64,000 bases of DNA from Paenibacillus sp. MAHUQ-63 (GTDB taxonomy: Bacteria > Bacillota > Bacilli > Paenibacillales > NBRC-103111): NCBI RefSeq assembly GCF_028765165.1, contig NZ_JARADB010000006.1, forward strand, positions 124,001 to 188,000, written 5' to 3'. The notes under the pieces were generated by a model. The model did not search any database, was not told the origin of the DNA, and saw only the letters and a list, made by a program, of their open reading frames with translations. A program made the translations under genes and the position numbers. Positions 1 to 8,636 of this stretch are shown one piece after another (positions within the stretch are counted from its first letter, which is position 1; each line of letters opens with the position of its first letter).

Positions 1-42
1 CCCCGAGCAGACGTCACGAAGATTAGCGGGCCCCCCGCCGCG

Positions 43-100
43 CCAACGGACACAGGAGCCCTTATTCCTCGATAACGGACACCATCGCCGTTATTTGCTC
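43..100. repeat. Remnant of the 185-bp intergenic repeat: two forward cores
   Basis: Two copies of the dispersed core (form AACGGACac...GCCgTTATTtg) lie in direct orientation at 43-68 and 71-100. They match the forward cores of the full elements at 18171, 22051, 45937 and 46142, but no reverse cores follow, so this is a partial copy. The rest of 1-360 holds no gene that I can support, only the Fur-regulated promoter region of the next operon. Confidence 0.6.
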
Positions 101-260
101 ATTGCAGCCGGATTCCATCCCGATCCCGCCCCAATCCCCCGCTCTTGGCGATGATCACTCAGTGCCCTGCCTCCCCCTGCCAGCCAGAGGATAAAATCAG
201 TCATTAAAACGGATAAGATCGGATATGTACAAATCCAAAATCCGACCCTTATAATGAGAC

Positions 261-279
261 TGATAATTATTATCAATTA
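261..279 (+). promoter_or_regulatory. Fur box upstream of siderophore uptake operon
   Basis: The sequence TGATAATTATTATCAATT is close to the classical Fur box (GATAATGATAATCATTATC) and lies about 85 bp before the lipoprotein start codon. This predicts iron-repressed expression of the uptake operon. The assignment rests on sequence resemblance and on the operon content. Confidence 0.75.
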
Positions 280-361
280 AAAAGGGTCCAGCATTCGCAT
301 TCAAATAGAGATGACTCGCTCATCACCTGTGTTTGCATGCTGCATAAGGAGGAAGAAACAA

Positions 362-1357
362 ATGAGAGTTTTACAATTGATGCTTGCCATGGTGTTGACG
401 CTTGCACTATCGGCCTGCGGCACATCGTCAACGACAACGACCGGAAGCGCAAGCAGCAGCCCTGCCGCCCCGGCAGCAAGCGCCGCACCACAGACGGACG
501 CGGGAGAGAAAACGATCAAGCATGCGATGGGCACCGTCACACTGAAGAAGAAGCCTGAGCGCGTCGTCGTTCTTTTCAACGGTATGACGGACATTACCGT
601 CCACCTGGGCGTGAAGCCGGTAGGCTCCGTGCAGTCCTGGGAAGAGAAGCCATGGTACAACTATCTCCGCACCAAAATGGAAGGGGTAAAGGATCTTGGA
701 GAAGAGACGCAGCCGAACGTCGAGGCGATCATCGCGCTCAAGCCGGATCTGATTATCGGGACGAAACCCCGTCATGAGAAAATTTACCCGCAGCTCAGCA
801 GCATCGCGCCAACCATTATGACGGAAGAAATTTTCGACTGGAAAGCGAATTTGAAGTATGCCGCCGACGCGCTGTACAAGAAGGAAGAAGGCGACAAAAT
901 CCTCGCCGATTGGGATAAGAAGGTTGCTGAGTTCAAGCAAAAGGCAGGCGACAAGATAGGGAAGACGGAAGTCTCGATCGTCCGCTTTGAGAGAGACGGC
1001 AGCGCGCGCTTCTACGCAACGGGCTTTGCCGGCACCATTTTCAAAGAATTAGGGCTTGCGCGTCCGAAAGCGCAAATTCTGGAGCCGGGCAAGGCGGTTC
1101 TGAATTTGACGACCAAGGAGCAAATGCCGCAGCTGGACGGGGATTACATTTTCGACATTACGAGACTGAATGCGGGAGAGCCGTCCGTCGAGAAATCCCA
1201 AAACGATTGGACCTCGCACCCGCTTTGGAAAAATCTGAAGGGTGTCAAGAACGGCAAGTACTTCAAAGTCGACTCCATTACGTGGAACTTGGCGGGAGGC
1301 TCGATGGCGGCTCAATCCATGTTGGCCGACCTCTACAAATACTTCGAGATTAAATAA
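362..1357 (+). CDS. Ferric-siderophore ABC transporter substrate-binding lipoprotein (FeuA/FhuD type)
   Basis: Predicted 331-residue lipoprotein that captures a ferric siderophore outside the membrane and delivers it to the FecCD permeases encoded next. The signal peptide ends in a lipobox with Cys19 (LALSAC), followed by a Ser/Thr/Ala-rich linker and a PF01497-type fold with the family pattern of PERVVVL near the start and AIIALKPDLIIG in the middle. I choose ATG 362 because AAGGAGGAAG lies just upstream and the signal peptide begins there; an upstream ATG at 311 is in frame but would spoil it. A Fur box precedes the gene. The ligand cannot be read from sequence; a catechol or hydroxamate siderophore is plausible. 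Confidence 0.9.
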   Translation: MRVLQLMLAMVLTLALSACGTSSTTTTGSASSSPAAPAASAAPQTDAGEKTIKHAMGTVTLKKKPERVVVLFNGMTDITVHLGVKPVGSVQSWEEKPWYNYLRTKMEGVKDLGEETQPNVEAIIALKPDLIIGTKPRHEKIYPQLSSIAPTIMTEEIFDWKANLKYAADALYKKEEGDKILADWDKKVAEFKQKAGDKIGKTEVSIVRFERDGSARFYATGFAGTIFKELGLARPKAQILEPGKAVLNLTTKEQMPQLDGDYIFDITRLNAGEPSVEKSQNDWTSHPLWKNLKGVKNGKYFKVDSITWNLAGGSMAAQSMLADLYKYFEIK

Positions 1358-1367
1358 TGAAATGCAT

Positions 1368-1402
1368 AAAGGAATGAACGATACGAGATCGTTCATTCCT
1401 TT
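1368..1402 (+). terminator. Perfect 15-bp hairpin between lipoprotein and permease genes
   Basis: The arms AAAGGAATGAACGAT and ATCGTTCATTCCTTT flank a 5-nt loop. The T tract is short, so it probably acts as a partial terminator or mRNA stabiliser. That would yield more binding protein than permease from the same operon (inference). Confidence 0.6.
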
Positions 1403-1425
1403 ATGAGCATGGGGAGACTCTCAAG

Positions 1426-2436
1426 ATGAACCTTACTAAAACGAGCTTATGGAGAGCCGGCTGGCTGCTGGTTTTCGTTCTTATTATGCTCGGCTGCTTC
1501 GTCGCGAGCATTCTGTATGGCGCTACCCGGTACGAGTGGGCGATGGCGTGGTCGTCGATTGTTCACTATGACGAGAATGTGAATGAGCAAATTATTTTGC
1601 GCACGACAAGACTGCCGAGGGCTTGCATAGCATCCGCCGTCGGAGCCAGCTTGGCGATCGCCGGTGCTCTAATGCAGACGCTCACCCGCAATCCGCTGGC
1701 ATCGCCAAGCGTATTGGGGGTAAATGCGGGCGCGTCCTTCCTGGTCGTGCTGGCGGCGGTTACGTTCTCCGTTTCATCGCTGCAGGTGCTGATGTGGATC
1801 GCGTTTATCGGAGCGGCGCTGGGGGCCGTCACGGTCTATATGCTGGGCTCGATCGGGAGGGACGGTCTGACACCACTTAAGATCGTGCTGGCCGGCTCTG
1901 CGATGAGTGCGCTGTTCGCCTCCTTCACCCAGGCCGTCCTCGTATTGAATCAGCAGGGGATCGGCACCGTACTCTTCTGGCTGACGGGCACGGTCGCCGG
2001 CCGCTCTCCCGAATTCCTCATGACGGTTCTGCCGTATATGGCCGTCGCGGGGGCCGCCGCCTGGCTGCTGTCCAAGGACATGAATTTGCTGCAGATGGGG
2101 GAGGAAGCGGCCAAAGGCTTAGGGCAAAAGATGGTTCTTATCAAATCGCTAGCCGGTATTTTCATTGTTATACTGGCCGGATGTTCGGTCTCGGTAGCAG
2201 GTCCGATCGGTTTCATCGGCATTGTAATCCCTCATATATCGCGGTTCTTCGGCGGTACGGATCACCGGTGGGTCATTCCGTATTGTGCGGTGCTCGGCGC
2301 GATTCTGCTGATGCTGGCGGACTTGGGCGCACGGTTCATTGCAATCCCGGAGGAAATGCCGGTGGGGGTTATGACCGCAATCATCGGCGTCCCTTTCTTC
2401 ATCTACATCGCGCGGAAGGGGCTGTCCAAAGCATGA
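1426..2436 (+). CDS. FecCD-family iron-siderophore permease, subunit 1 (FeuB-like)
   Basis: Predicted 336-residue polytopic membrane protein with about 8-10 hydrophobic helices, the usual size for a FecCD subunit. It carries the family hallmarks near RLPRACIASAVGASLAIAGA, the LTRNPLASPSVLGVNAGA stretch, and AGPIGFIGIVIPHISRFF, the coupling-helix region that contacts the ATPase. It forms a heterodimer channel with the next gene, which begins inside this one's stop codon. It lies downstream of the Fur-controlled lipoprotein gene, separated by a hairpin, and is probably co-transcribed by read-through. Confidence 0.93.
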   Translation: MNLTKTSLWRAGWLLVFVLIMLGCFVASILYGATRYEWAMAWSSIVHYDENVNEQIILRTTRLPRACIASAVGASLAIAGALMQTLTRNPLASPSVLGVNAGASFLVVLAAVTFSVSSLQVLMWIAFIGAALGAVTVYMLGSIGRDGLTPLKIVLAGSAMSALFASFTQAVLVLNQQGIGTVLFWLTGTVAGRSPEFLMTVLPYMAVAGAAAWLLSKDMNLLQMGEEAAKGLGQKMVLIKSLAGIFIVILAGCSVSVAGPIGFIGIVIPHISRFFGGTDHRWVIPYCAVLGAILLMLADLGARFIAIPEEMPVGVMTAIIGVPFFIYIARKGLSKA

Positions 2437-3473
2437 AGCTTTATCATACGGTTCGTTCCAAAAGCGGAGCGTTCTCTTTCCTGGTGCACCGGAAATCGTT
2501 CCGCATGACGTTCATCCTGCTCGCAGCATGCCTGATCGTCGCGATTATCAGCACAGGGCTCGGGGAAATCGTTATTTCTCCGCTCGATGTCATTCGCAGC
2601 ATCTTCGGTGTGGGAGCGGACGATCACGCCATGGTGATTCAGAAAATCCGCCTTCCCCGCATTATCGTAGCTCTGTTGGTCGGGGCGTCCTTGGCGGCGG
2701 CCGGGGCGATTCTGCAAGGTATTATTCGCAACCCGCTGTCTTCGCCGGATATTATGGGCGTCACAGGCGGAGCTTCCGTCGGTGCGGTGACATTTCTGAC
2801 GTATTTCCTCGGCACCCTCAGCATCCGCTGGCTGCCGGTTGCGGCGATGCTGGGGGCGGCGGTTGTATCCATCGTTCTCTATACGCTCGCCTGGAAGAAA
2901 GGAATCACGCCGGTCCGGCTCGTGCTGGTCGGCGTCGGCATGGCCGCCTTGATGTCGGCTGCGACAACGATGATGATCGTGTTCAGTCCGACGAATGACC
3001 CGGCTCAAGTGTATCTGTGGCTGACGGGCTCAGTCTATGCCTCGAACTGGGAGAATGTCCTCACGGTACTGCCCTGGACGATGGTGCTGCTTCCGCTTAC
3101 CTTCCTCATGGCCCGGCATGTGAATATCGGGCAGCTGGGGGATGATCTTGCAGCAAGTGCCGGCAGTGCGGTGGAACGAAACCGCCTGATCCTGCTGCTG
3201 ATCAGCGTGGCGCTGGCCGGCTCGGCCGTATCCGTAGCGGGCGGCGTCGGATTCGTCGGTCTGATTGCGCCGCATATGGCCCGGAAGCTGGTTGGCTCCA
3301 GCTTCGAGAATGTGCTGCCTGTCGCTGCCTTACTCGGCGGCACGCTTGTCATGCTGGCGGATCTTGTAGGGCGCACGCTGTTCCTTCCGCTTGATATTCC
3401 GGTCGGGGTATTCACTTCTGCCATCGGTGCGCCTTTCTTTATTTATTTGTTGTATGCCAGAAGGAATTCATGA
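2433..3473 (+). CDS. FecCD-family iron-siderophore permease, subunit 2 (FeuC-like)
   Basis: Predicted 346-residue partner permease. ATG 2433 overlaps the preceding stop as ATGA, which indicates translational coupling; the longer open frame starting at 2181 merely reads through the upstream gene. The family segments RLPRIIVALLVGASLAAAGA, IRNPLSSPDIMGVTGGA and GGVGFVGLIAPHMARKL are present. With the upstream subunit it should form the membrane channel of a type II ABC importer. No ATPase gene follows, so the energising subunit must be encoded elsewhere, as is known for Bacillus FeuABC. Confidence 0.93.
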   Translation: MKLYHTVRSKSGAFSFLVHRKSFRMTFILLAACLIVAIISTGLGEIVISPLDVIRSIFGVGADDHAMVIQKIRLPRIIVALLVGASLAAAGAILQGIIRNPLSSPDIMGVTGGASVGAVTFLTYFLGTLSIRWLPVAAMLGAAVVSIVLYTLAWKKGITPVRLVLVGVGMAALMSAATTMMIVFSPTNDPAQVYLWLTGSVYASNWENVLTVLPWTMVLLPLTFLMARHVNIGQLGDDLAASAGSAVERNRLILLLISVALAGSAVSVAGGVGFVGLIAPHMARKLVGSSFENVLPVAALLGGTLVMLADLVGRTLFLPLDIPVGVFTSAIGAPFFIYLLYARRNS

Positions 3474-3487
3474 GAGGAGCAATCCAA

Positions 3488-4069
3488 ATGAGTATATCTG
3501 AATCAAAAACGATCCAAGCGGGTTCAATCGCTAAGATCATCCAAGAAAGAAGAACGATCCGAACGTTCAAAGAAGATGCGGTATCCGACGAATTGCTGCT
3601 GGAGCTGCTGAATGTAGCGATCTGGGCACCGAATCATGAGAACAGACAGCCTTGGCGCTTTGTGTTGTACAAAGGAGAGGGGCGGGCAGCGCTGGCCGAT
3701 GCGATGCTCGAGACCTACTCGGGCGAGGAGCGCGAGAAGTATGGGAAGCGCAAGCGCGAATATTTCCTGGAGGTACCCGTTCATCTGGTTGTGGTTCTGA
3801 AGGAGGATACCCGCCAAAAGCAGTGGGATGAAGACTATGCAGCTGCATCCGCGCTCATTCAGAACTTCCAGCTTGCAGCTTGGGAACAAGGCCTCGGCGT
3901 CGTATGGAAAACGAATCATTACAATTATGTGGCGAGCTTCCGCGAAGCGATCGGCATTCAATCCGATGAGAAAATCGTCGGTGTGCTGCATATCGGCTAT
4001 CCTGCCACCATTCCTCCCGTACAGAAGCGCACGCCTGCAGAGGAGCTGCTGACGATTATTGATAAATAA
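3488..4069 (+). CDS. Nitroreductase-family FMN oxidoreductase in the iron-uptake operon
   Basis: Predicted 193-residue nitroreductase-fold protein. The N-terminal RRTIRTFKEDAV and the APNHENRQPWRF motif are typical FMN-binding segments, and the C-terminal half has the G-x-VVWKTNHY and IGYP elements. ATG 3488 is preferred because AGGAG lies 8 nt upstream; ATG 3470, which overlaps the permease stop, is the alternative. Its place between the permeases and the siderophore-sensing regulator suggests a flavin-dependent role in iron metabolism, such as reducing ferric siderophore, but that is inference. Generic nitro or quinone reduction is the conservative reading. Confidence 0.85.
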   Translation: MSISESKTIQAGSIAKIIQERRTIRTFKEDAVSDELLLELLNVAIWAPNHENRQPWRFVLYKGEGRAALADAMLETYSGEEREKYGKRKREYFLEVPVHLVVVLKEDTRQKQWDEDYAAASALIQNFQLAAWEQGLGVVWKTNHYNYVASFREAIGIQSDEKIVGVLHIGYPATIPPVQKRTPAEELLTIIDK

Positions 4070-4081
4070 TTACCCAAACAC

Positions 4082-4152
4082 CTTTTCAAGTCGAGAGCGA
4101 ACATATATAGTTAATTTGTATGATAATGATTCTCACTCTCCGACTTGAAAAG
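4082..4152. promoter_or_regulatory. Inverted repeat enclosing a Fur box upstream of the AraC-type regulator
   Basis: CTTTTCAAGTCGAGAG at 4082-4097 is mirrored by CTCTCCGACTTGAAAAG at 4136-4152. Between the arms, TGATAATGATTCTCA (4121-4135) resembles a Fur box. The arms could be a terminator for the upstream operon, an operator for the adjacent AraC protein, or both. The Fur-like core suggests the regulator is itself iron-repressed. Confidence 0.55.
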
Positions 4153-4165
4153 GGGGAAGTTGTGC

Positions 4166-5710
4166 ATGCTTCCGGCTTCTGGATCCGAATTTGATTTCGT
4201 GTATTTCTCTTCCATTCATAAGCGTCGGTATGATAAGCGGAATATTATGCTCACCAGGACAAGTCCCGGTGAGCTGCTTGTCGTGGTGGCGCAGGGCGCA
4301 GGGCATCTCTATGCCGGACAGCTAACGGCTCCCGTCAAGCCGGGGATGTGCATATGGCTGATGCCGGGTCAGACATTCGACGTGCTGCAGGAGTCCGACA
4401 CGTTGGAAGTATATCTCCTAGCCGTCCGTGAGTTAGCCGTGGCCAGACGCCAAGGGGGCTGGAGCTGCTCGCCGCAGACGGCCAAACCGCCGGGCAGACT
4501 GAATGCTGTCATGATGAAGCCGATGTTAGAGGGCATTAAGCGTCTGTACGAGGAAAGCAGAGACGGCCGGGCGGCCGGTGCCGGGCTGCAGATGCGCTTG
4601 CAGGGGCTGCTCTACGAGCTGAAGGAGCAGCTAGGTGCACAGCATGTAAGCGGAGAAGCCGTCGGCATTGACAGGACTCTAAGCTACATGCATAAGCATT
4701 ATAGAGAAAAGATCAAGCTCGAGACCTTGTCGGATCTCGTAGGTCTTACGCCTACCTCGTATTCGAGGAGCTTCAAGAAAGCGAAGAAGATGTCTCCGGT
4801 TAAATATCTCAACCGGATCCGCATCGATTACGCCAAGCGGCTGCTGGAACAGCCTGGCTGCTCGGTCAAAGCTGCCGCAAGCGCCGTGGGTATGGGCAGC
4901 GAGTTCTATTTCTCCCGGATGTTCAAGAAGACGGTGGGCTTGCCGCCAACGCTCTATGTCAAGAGGAGGCAATTGAAGGTGGCATCCGCTTCCTGTTTCC
5001 GGTACAAAGATTGTTTGCTTTCTCTGGGCGTAGAGGATGCCTTTGAGCTGAACGGATATCTAAGCATCCAAACGGGAGAGGACGAGCGGGTTGTGGAGCT
5101 TCAACTGGAGCAAATGCGGGAATTCGGTCCGGATGTTATCGTCGCCGATGCCAGACACCTGTCGCTCTATGAGCGGCTGAGGCAGATTGCCCCAACGGTT
5201 GTCCTGCGTCTCAGCATGGACTGGCGGAAGGGATATATGCAGCTTGCCGAATTGGTCGGCAGAGAAGCGGAGGCCAGGTCTAACTGCCTTCAGCTTGCGG
5301 ACAGAGTGAGCTTGGCGAGAGAACGCCTGTCTCACACGATCGGTATTAAGACGATTTCGCTGATCCGGCTGATGCATAACGGGAACGTTCGCGTCCAAGG
5401 GAAAGTCGATCATCCGCTGAACGATCTCCTGTACGCGGAGCTGGGGCTGCAGCCCGGCAGCTGCGTGCCGCGGGACCGAAGGATCAAGGAAGTTGCGCTG
5501 GAGAGCCTGACATCCCTCGAGACGGACTACTTGTTGGTGTGCGACAATGCGGAGGCGGACCGCCGCTTGCTGAAGGGGGCGCAATGGCGGCAGGCCGCCG
5601 GCGGAACGCAAAGCCGGGAGCCTCGTCTGATCCCGAACTGGGTCAGCATGAGCTGGGCTCCATCGGGGCAGCATCAAATTATTGACATGCTGGAGCAGTG
5701 GGAGGACTAA
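4166..5710 (+). CDS. AraC-family regulator fused to siderophore-binding-like domain (Btr/YbbB type)
   Basis: Predicted 514-residue cytoplasmic regulator. Residues 1-110 look like an AraC cupin sensor, about 168-268 carry two helix-turn-helix units (LSDLVGLTPTSYSRSFKK and AAASAVGMGSEFYFSRMFKK), and about 276-514 resemble the periplasmic siderophore-binding fold. This is the architecture of Bacillus Btr, which senses bacillibactin and activates feuABC. ATG 4166 follows AAAAGGGGG with good spacing; an in-frame TTG at 4145 is the alternative. Adjacent to the uptake operon and behind a Fur-like site, it most likely activates that operon when the loaded siderophore enters the cell. Confidence 0.85.
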   Translation: MLPASGSEFDFVYFSSIHKRRYDKRNIMLTRTSPGELLVVVAQGAGHLYAGQLTAPVKPGMCIWLMPGQTFDVLQESDTLEVYLLAVRELAVARRQGGWSCSPQTAKPPGRLNAVMMKPMLEGIKRLYEESRDGRAAGAGLQMRLQGLLYELKEQLGAQHVSGEAVGIDRTLSYMHKHYREKIKLETLSDLVGLTPTSYSRSFKKAKKMSPVKYLNRIRIDYAKRLLEQPGCSVKAAASAVGMGSEFYFSRMFKKTVGLPPTLYVKRRQLKVASASCFRYKDCLLSLGVEDAFELNGYLSIQTGEDERVVELQLEQMREFGPDVIVADARHLSLYERLRQIAPTVVLRLSMDWRKGYMQLAELVGREAEARSNCLQLADRVSLARERLSHTIGIKTISLIRLMHNGNVRVQGKVDHPLNDLLYAELGLQPGSCVPRDRRIKEVALESLTSLETDYLLVCDNAEADRRLLKGAQWRQAAGGTQSREPRLIPNWVSMSWAPSGQHQIIDMLEQWED

Positions 5711-5716
5711 ATAACG

Positions 5717-5749
5717 AAACCGTCAGGGAGAGTATCCCTGACGGTTTTT
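5717..5749 (+). terminator. Rho-independent terminator after the AraC-type regulator
   Basis: A 13-bp perfect stem (AAACCGTCAGGGA and TCCCTGACGGTTT) with a 5-nt loop is followed by Ts. Confidence 0.85.
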
Positions 5750-5770
5750 CGGCGTGTCTATAAGCCCTCG

Positions 5771-7060
5771 TTATCCCCGCTTGACGATCTGGAAATTCTC
5801 CTCAAGCAGCAGCCAATTTTGCGGGAACTTCAACCCCAGCTTCCAGTAGCTGATGCCTCGCAAGCCAAGCTCCTTCAGCAGACGGAACTTCGCTTGAATG
5901 GAACGGGCGTCCTCGAACCAGACTGTATGCTCCTTGCCGGCGTCGTCCCAATAATTGAAATGCGGAGCTTGGGCCGTATAGTCATATAAGATTTGGGCGT
6001 TGTATTTGCGTGCCAAATCAATAGCGGCTTGCGGCGAGACCGCTTTGGCGAAAGGGCCGCCTTTGACGAAGGGCAGGGTCCAGTCGTAGCCGTACAGGTT
6101 CTGGCCCATCATGATTTTGGAGGCCGGCATTTCGCTCACGGCATATTCCAGCACTTTGCGCACGGGGCCGATCGGGGAGACGGCCATCGGCGGACCGCCG
6201 CTATAGCCCCATTCATACGTCATGATGACGACGAAGTCGGAGATCTGGCCGTGCGCCCTATAGTCGTGTGCGGAGTACCACTCGCCCGCTTGAGCGGCAC
6301 TGGTCTTGGGCGCAAGCGCCGTAGACATCAGGTAGCCCTGCTGATGAATCTGATCGGCCGCTTTCCGCAGGAAGCGATTGTAGGCATCCCGATCGGTCGG
6401 ATACAGATGTTCGATATCGAAATGGATATCTTTGAAGCCAAGCTCCTTCGCCGTGGTTAGGATGGTCTCGAGCAGGCGGTTCTGTACCGTCTGATCCGTG
6501 AGAATAATGTGGCCGAGTTCGGCGCTGAATTGGTCTTTCTCGAGATTGGTGACGACCATCATCAGGGTGGTCCCATGCTGCGCAGCGATGCCCCGCAGAT
6601 CGTCCAGCGGCGGCGCTTGCAGGGTGCCGTCTCGTTGAATGCGGAAGGAGAAGGGCGCTAAGTATGTGAGATGCGGAGAGGCTTCTCTGGAGGCTTGGAT
6701 CAAGACAGGTGACACTTCATTGCCTCTCGGCTCCAGATAGGCATTCACTTCAGCTTGTTTACGCGGAGCAGGCGGGATATAGAGCCGGAACCCGACAGGC
6801 AGCGTTTGATTCAACGAAAGGCTATTGATGGATGCAAGCTCATGGAGATCGAGTCCTAACTTCCTGGCTATCGCATAGAGGTTATCCCCGGGCTGTACCC
6901 AATAGTACGAGCCTACAATGGGAATAACCAATGCCTGTCCGATCACCAGCGTTTGGCTCGGTGTCATCTCATTGGCGTCGGCAATCGTATCCACGGATAC
7001 GCCATACGTTTGCGAAATGCGATACAACGTCTGTCCCTTCTGGACAACGTGGATTTGCAT
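5771..7060 (-). CDS. LysM plus GH18 spore peptidoglycan hydrolase (YaaH/SleL-like)
   Basis: Predicted 429-residue cell-wall enzyme. Two LysM domains (about residues 2-48 and 52-97, each starting HVVQKGQTLYRIS or YWVQPGDNLYAIA) bind peptidoglycan, and a GH18 barrel fills residues 110-429. The active-site strand reads FKDIHFDIEHL, in which Glu is the expected acid/base. There is no signal peptide, as for Bacillus YaaH/SleL, which is put into the spore coat or cortex from the mother cell and cleaves muramic-lactam cortex as an N-acetylglucosaminidase. It appears to be a single-gene unit transcribed divergently from the membrane protein gene at 7277. Confidence 0.85.
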   Translation of the reverse strand: MQIHVVQKGQTLYRISQTYGVSVDTIADANEMTPSQTLVIGQALVIPIVGSYYWVQPGDNLYAIARKLGLDLHELASINSLSLNQTLPVGFRLYIPPAPRKQAEVNAYLEPRGNEVSPVLIQASREASPHLTYLAPFSFRIQRDGTLQAPPLDDLRGIAAQHGTTLMMVVTNLEKDQFSAELGHIILTDQTVQNRLLETILTTAKELGFKDIHFDIEHLYPTDRDAYNRFLRKAADQIHQQGYLMSTALAPKTSAAQAGEWYSAHDYRAHGQISDFVVIMTYEWGYSGGPPMAVSPIGPVRKVLEYAVSEMPASKIMMGQNLYGYDWTLPFVKGGPFAKAVSPQAAIDLARKYNAQILYDYTAQAPHFNYWDDAGKEHTVWFEDARSIQAKFRLLKELGLRGISYWKLGLKFPQNWLLLEENFQIVKRG

Positions 7061-7276
7061 AGGAATTCCTCACTTTCTTATCGTAAGCAAGGAACCGTAT
7101 CCGAGCCTACTTTTTTCTTTACCATATTCGAGAAGTACACAATGGGTGTATGTCTACTCCCAAACAAAATGGCGTATGCGGAAGGCAAGCTGATGGATGC
7201 AAAGTCGATGCATATCTTGACGTCCAATGAAGATAATAGAATAACTGGAAACTTATTCTTCATAAGGATGCTGTAC

Positions 7277-8050
7277 ATGCCACAGAAACCCCGCAGACAA
7301 ATTGCTTTCGTCAGCCTGTTAGGCACCACTCAGCTGCATAAGCGCAATCCGTTTATCATTGCCTGGTGGTCCGCGGCTTTTCCCGGCTTTGGCCATTTGC
7401 TCCTGTCCAAATACTTCCGCGGCTTCATGCTTATTGGCTGGGAAATGCTGATCAATAGCCAGATGCATTTGAATGAAGCCATGGTGTACACGTTTACAGG
7501 CCAATTCGATAAAGGCAATGAGGTGCTCGACATCAAATGGATGTCGTTCTACGCGCCTGTTTATTTATTCTCCATCTATGACAGCTATCGCACTTCCATC
7601 GATATGAATCACCAATATATTTTGGCGAAACGAGAAAATGCCCCGATTGATACGTTCACGATATCCGGTATGGAAATCAATTACCTCGATAAGCGTTCGC
7701 CTTGGCTCGCGATTGCCTGGTCGTTGCTGATGCCCGGGATGGGCCAGCTGTATACCCATCGCATCATTAACGCTTTTTTCGTGCTGGGGAATTGGATTGT
7801 CGTTTCTTACTGGTCGCATTTGCTGCAGGGGATTCATTACCTGCTGTACTGGGATTTATCGCAGGCGGGTCATGTGCTTAGCATGAAGTGGGCTTTATTC
7901 TTACCGTCCATATACGGTTTTGCCCTCTATGATGCCTATGTACATACGGTGGAATATAACCGGCTTTTTGACCATGAGCAGGCCGTGATGCTGAAGAACG
8001 AATACCAACACCCCCGTTTTGCATTTCCTAATTCATCGCAGCGAGAGTGA
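7277..8050 (+). CDS. Multi-pass membrane protein with two PGxGxL motifs, unknown function (split form)
   Basis: Predicted 257-residue membrane protein of unknown function. It contains two similar halves: KRNPFIIAWWSAAFPGFGHL near the start and KRSPWLAIAWSLLMPGMGQLY in the middle. Each is followed by hydrophobic helices, reminiscent of small PGxGQ-Y membrane modules. ATG 7277 is chosen because AAGG lies 9 nt upstream and because the paralogue at 57179-58435 begins at an equivalent distance from the RNP motif. The next gene (8061) corresponds to the C-terminal part of that paralogue, so the two products probably work together. An earlier in-frame start at 7195 is possible. Confidence 0.7.
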   Translation: MPQKPRRQIAFVSLLGTTQLHKRNPFIIAWWSAAFPGFGHLLLSKYFRGFMLIGWEMLINSQMHLNEAMVYTFTGQFDKGNEVLDIKWMSFYAPVYLFSIYDSYRTSIDMNHQYILAKRENAPIDTFTISGMEINYLDKRSPWLAIAWSLLMPGMGQLYTHRIINAFFVLGNWIVVSYWSHLLQGIHYLLYWDLSQAGHVLSMKWALFLPSIYGFALYDAYVHTVEYNRLFDHEQAVMLKNEYQHPRFAFPNSSQRE

Positions 8051-8060
8051 GGAGGACCCT

Positions 8061-8516
8061 ATGCATGTCATAGCGTCATTTGAACATTCGATCTATTTGG
8101 AGATGGCGATTACCGCTATTGAAGAGGAAGGTATTCTGAAGGAAAATATTTATGCGGTGCCGCTGCAGGAGCGGCCGACGAAGCCGAAGATGTTTGATAC
8201 GATTCACAATTCGGATGGTGTCAGCCTGTTCGATGCCGGTGTCGCGATGGCCACGGCGTTCACGGTGATCGGGTCGACGTATGGCTTTGTCTTGAAAGGC
8301 GGAGCCATACTATGGGGGCTGATCGGCGCCGTTGTCGGCTTCCTATTAGGCTTCGTCATCGATGTCCTGCACAAAAAGAGAAAAGGCGAAAAGTTCGCGG
8401 CGCCGGGCAAAAAAACGGAAGTCATCGTTCTCGTCAACTGTACCAAAGAGGAAGCCAAGTACATCCAAATGACTTTCTGGGAGCATATGGCGCTCGGCGT
8501 GGCGGTTTGCGATTAA
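8061..8516 (+). CDS. Small membrane protein with glycine-rich helical hairpin; counterpart of fused paralogue's C-terminus
   Basis: Predicted 151-residue protein. Residues 1-50 form a soluble region (HVIASFEHSIYLEMAITAIEE) that resembles general-stress 17M-like or similar sensory folds. Two glycine-zipper-type hydrophobic segments follow (about 65-110), and then a beta-rich tail (EVIVLVNCTKEEAKYIQMTF). GGAGG sits 5 nt before ATG 8061, 10 bp after the preceding stop, so it is co-transcribed with the membrane gene before it. The whole protein aligns with residues of about 275-415 of the 418-residue protein encoded at 57179-58435. Function unknown. Confidence 0.7.
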   Translation: MHVIASFEHSIYLEMAITAIEEEGILKENIYAVPLQERPTKPKMFDTIHNSDGVSLFDAGVAMATAFTVIGSTYGFVLKGGAILWGLIGAVVGFLLGFVIDVLHKKRKGEKFAAPGKKTEVIVLVNCTKEEAKYIQMTFWEHMALGVAVCD

Positions 8517-8636
8517 AGGCTTATGACCAGGTACTATTGGTAAATAGTACTATTTGGAATGAAGGTGTTCTCCTATAATAAGTATCAATAGCAAGATACT
8601 ACAGAGGCTGCAGCAAGCAGCCGCAGGAGGACGAAG

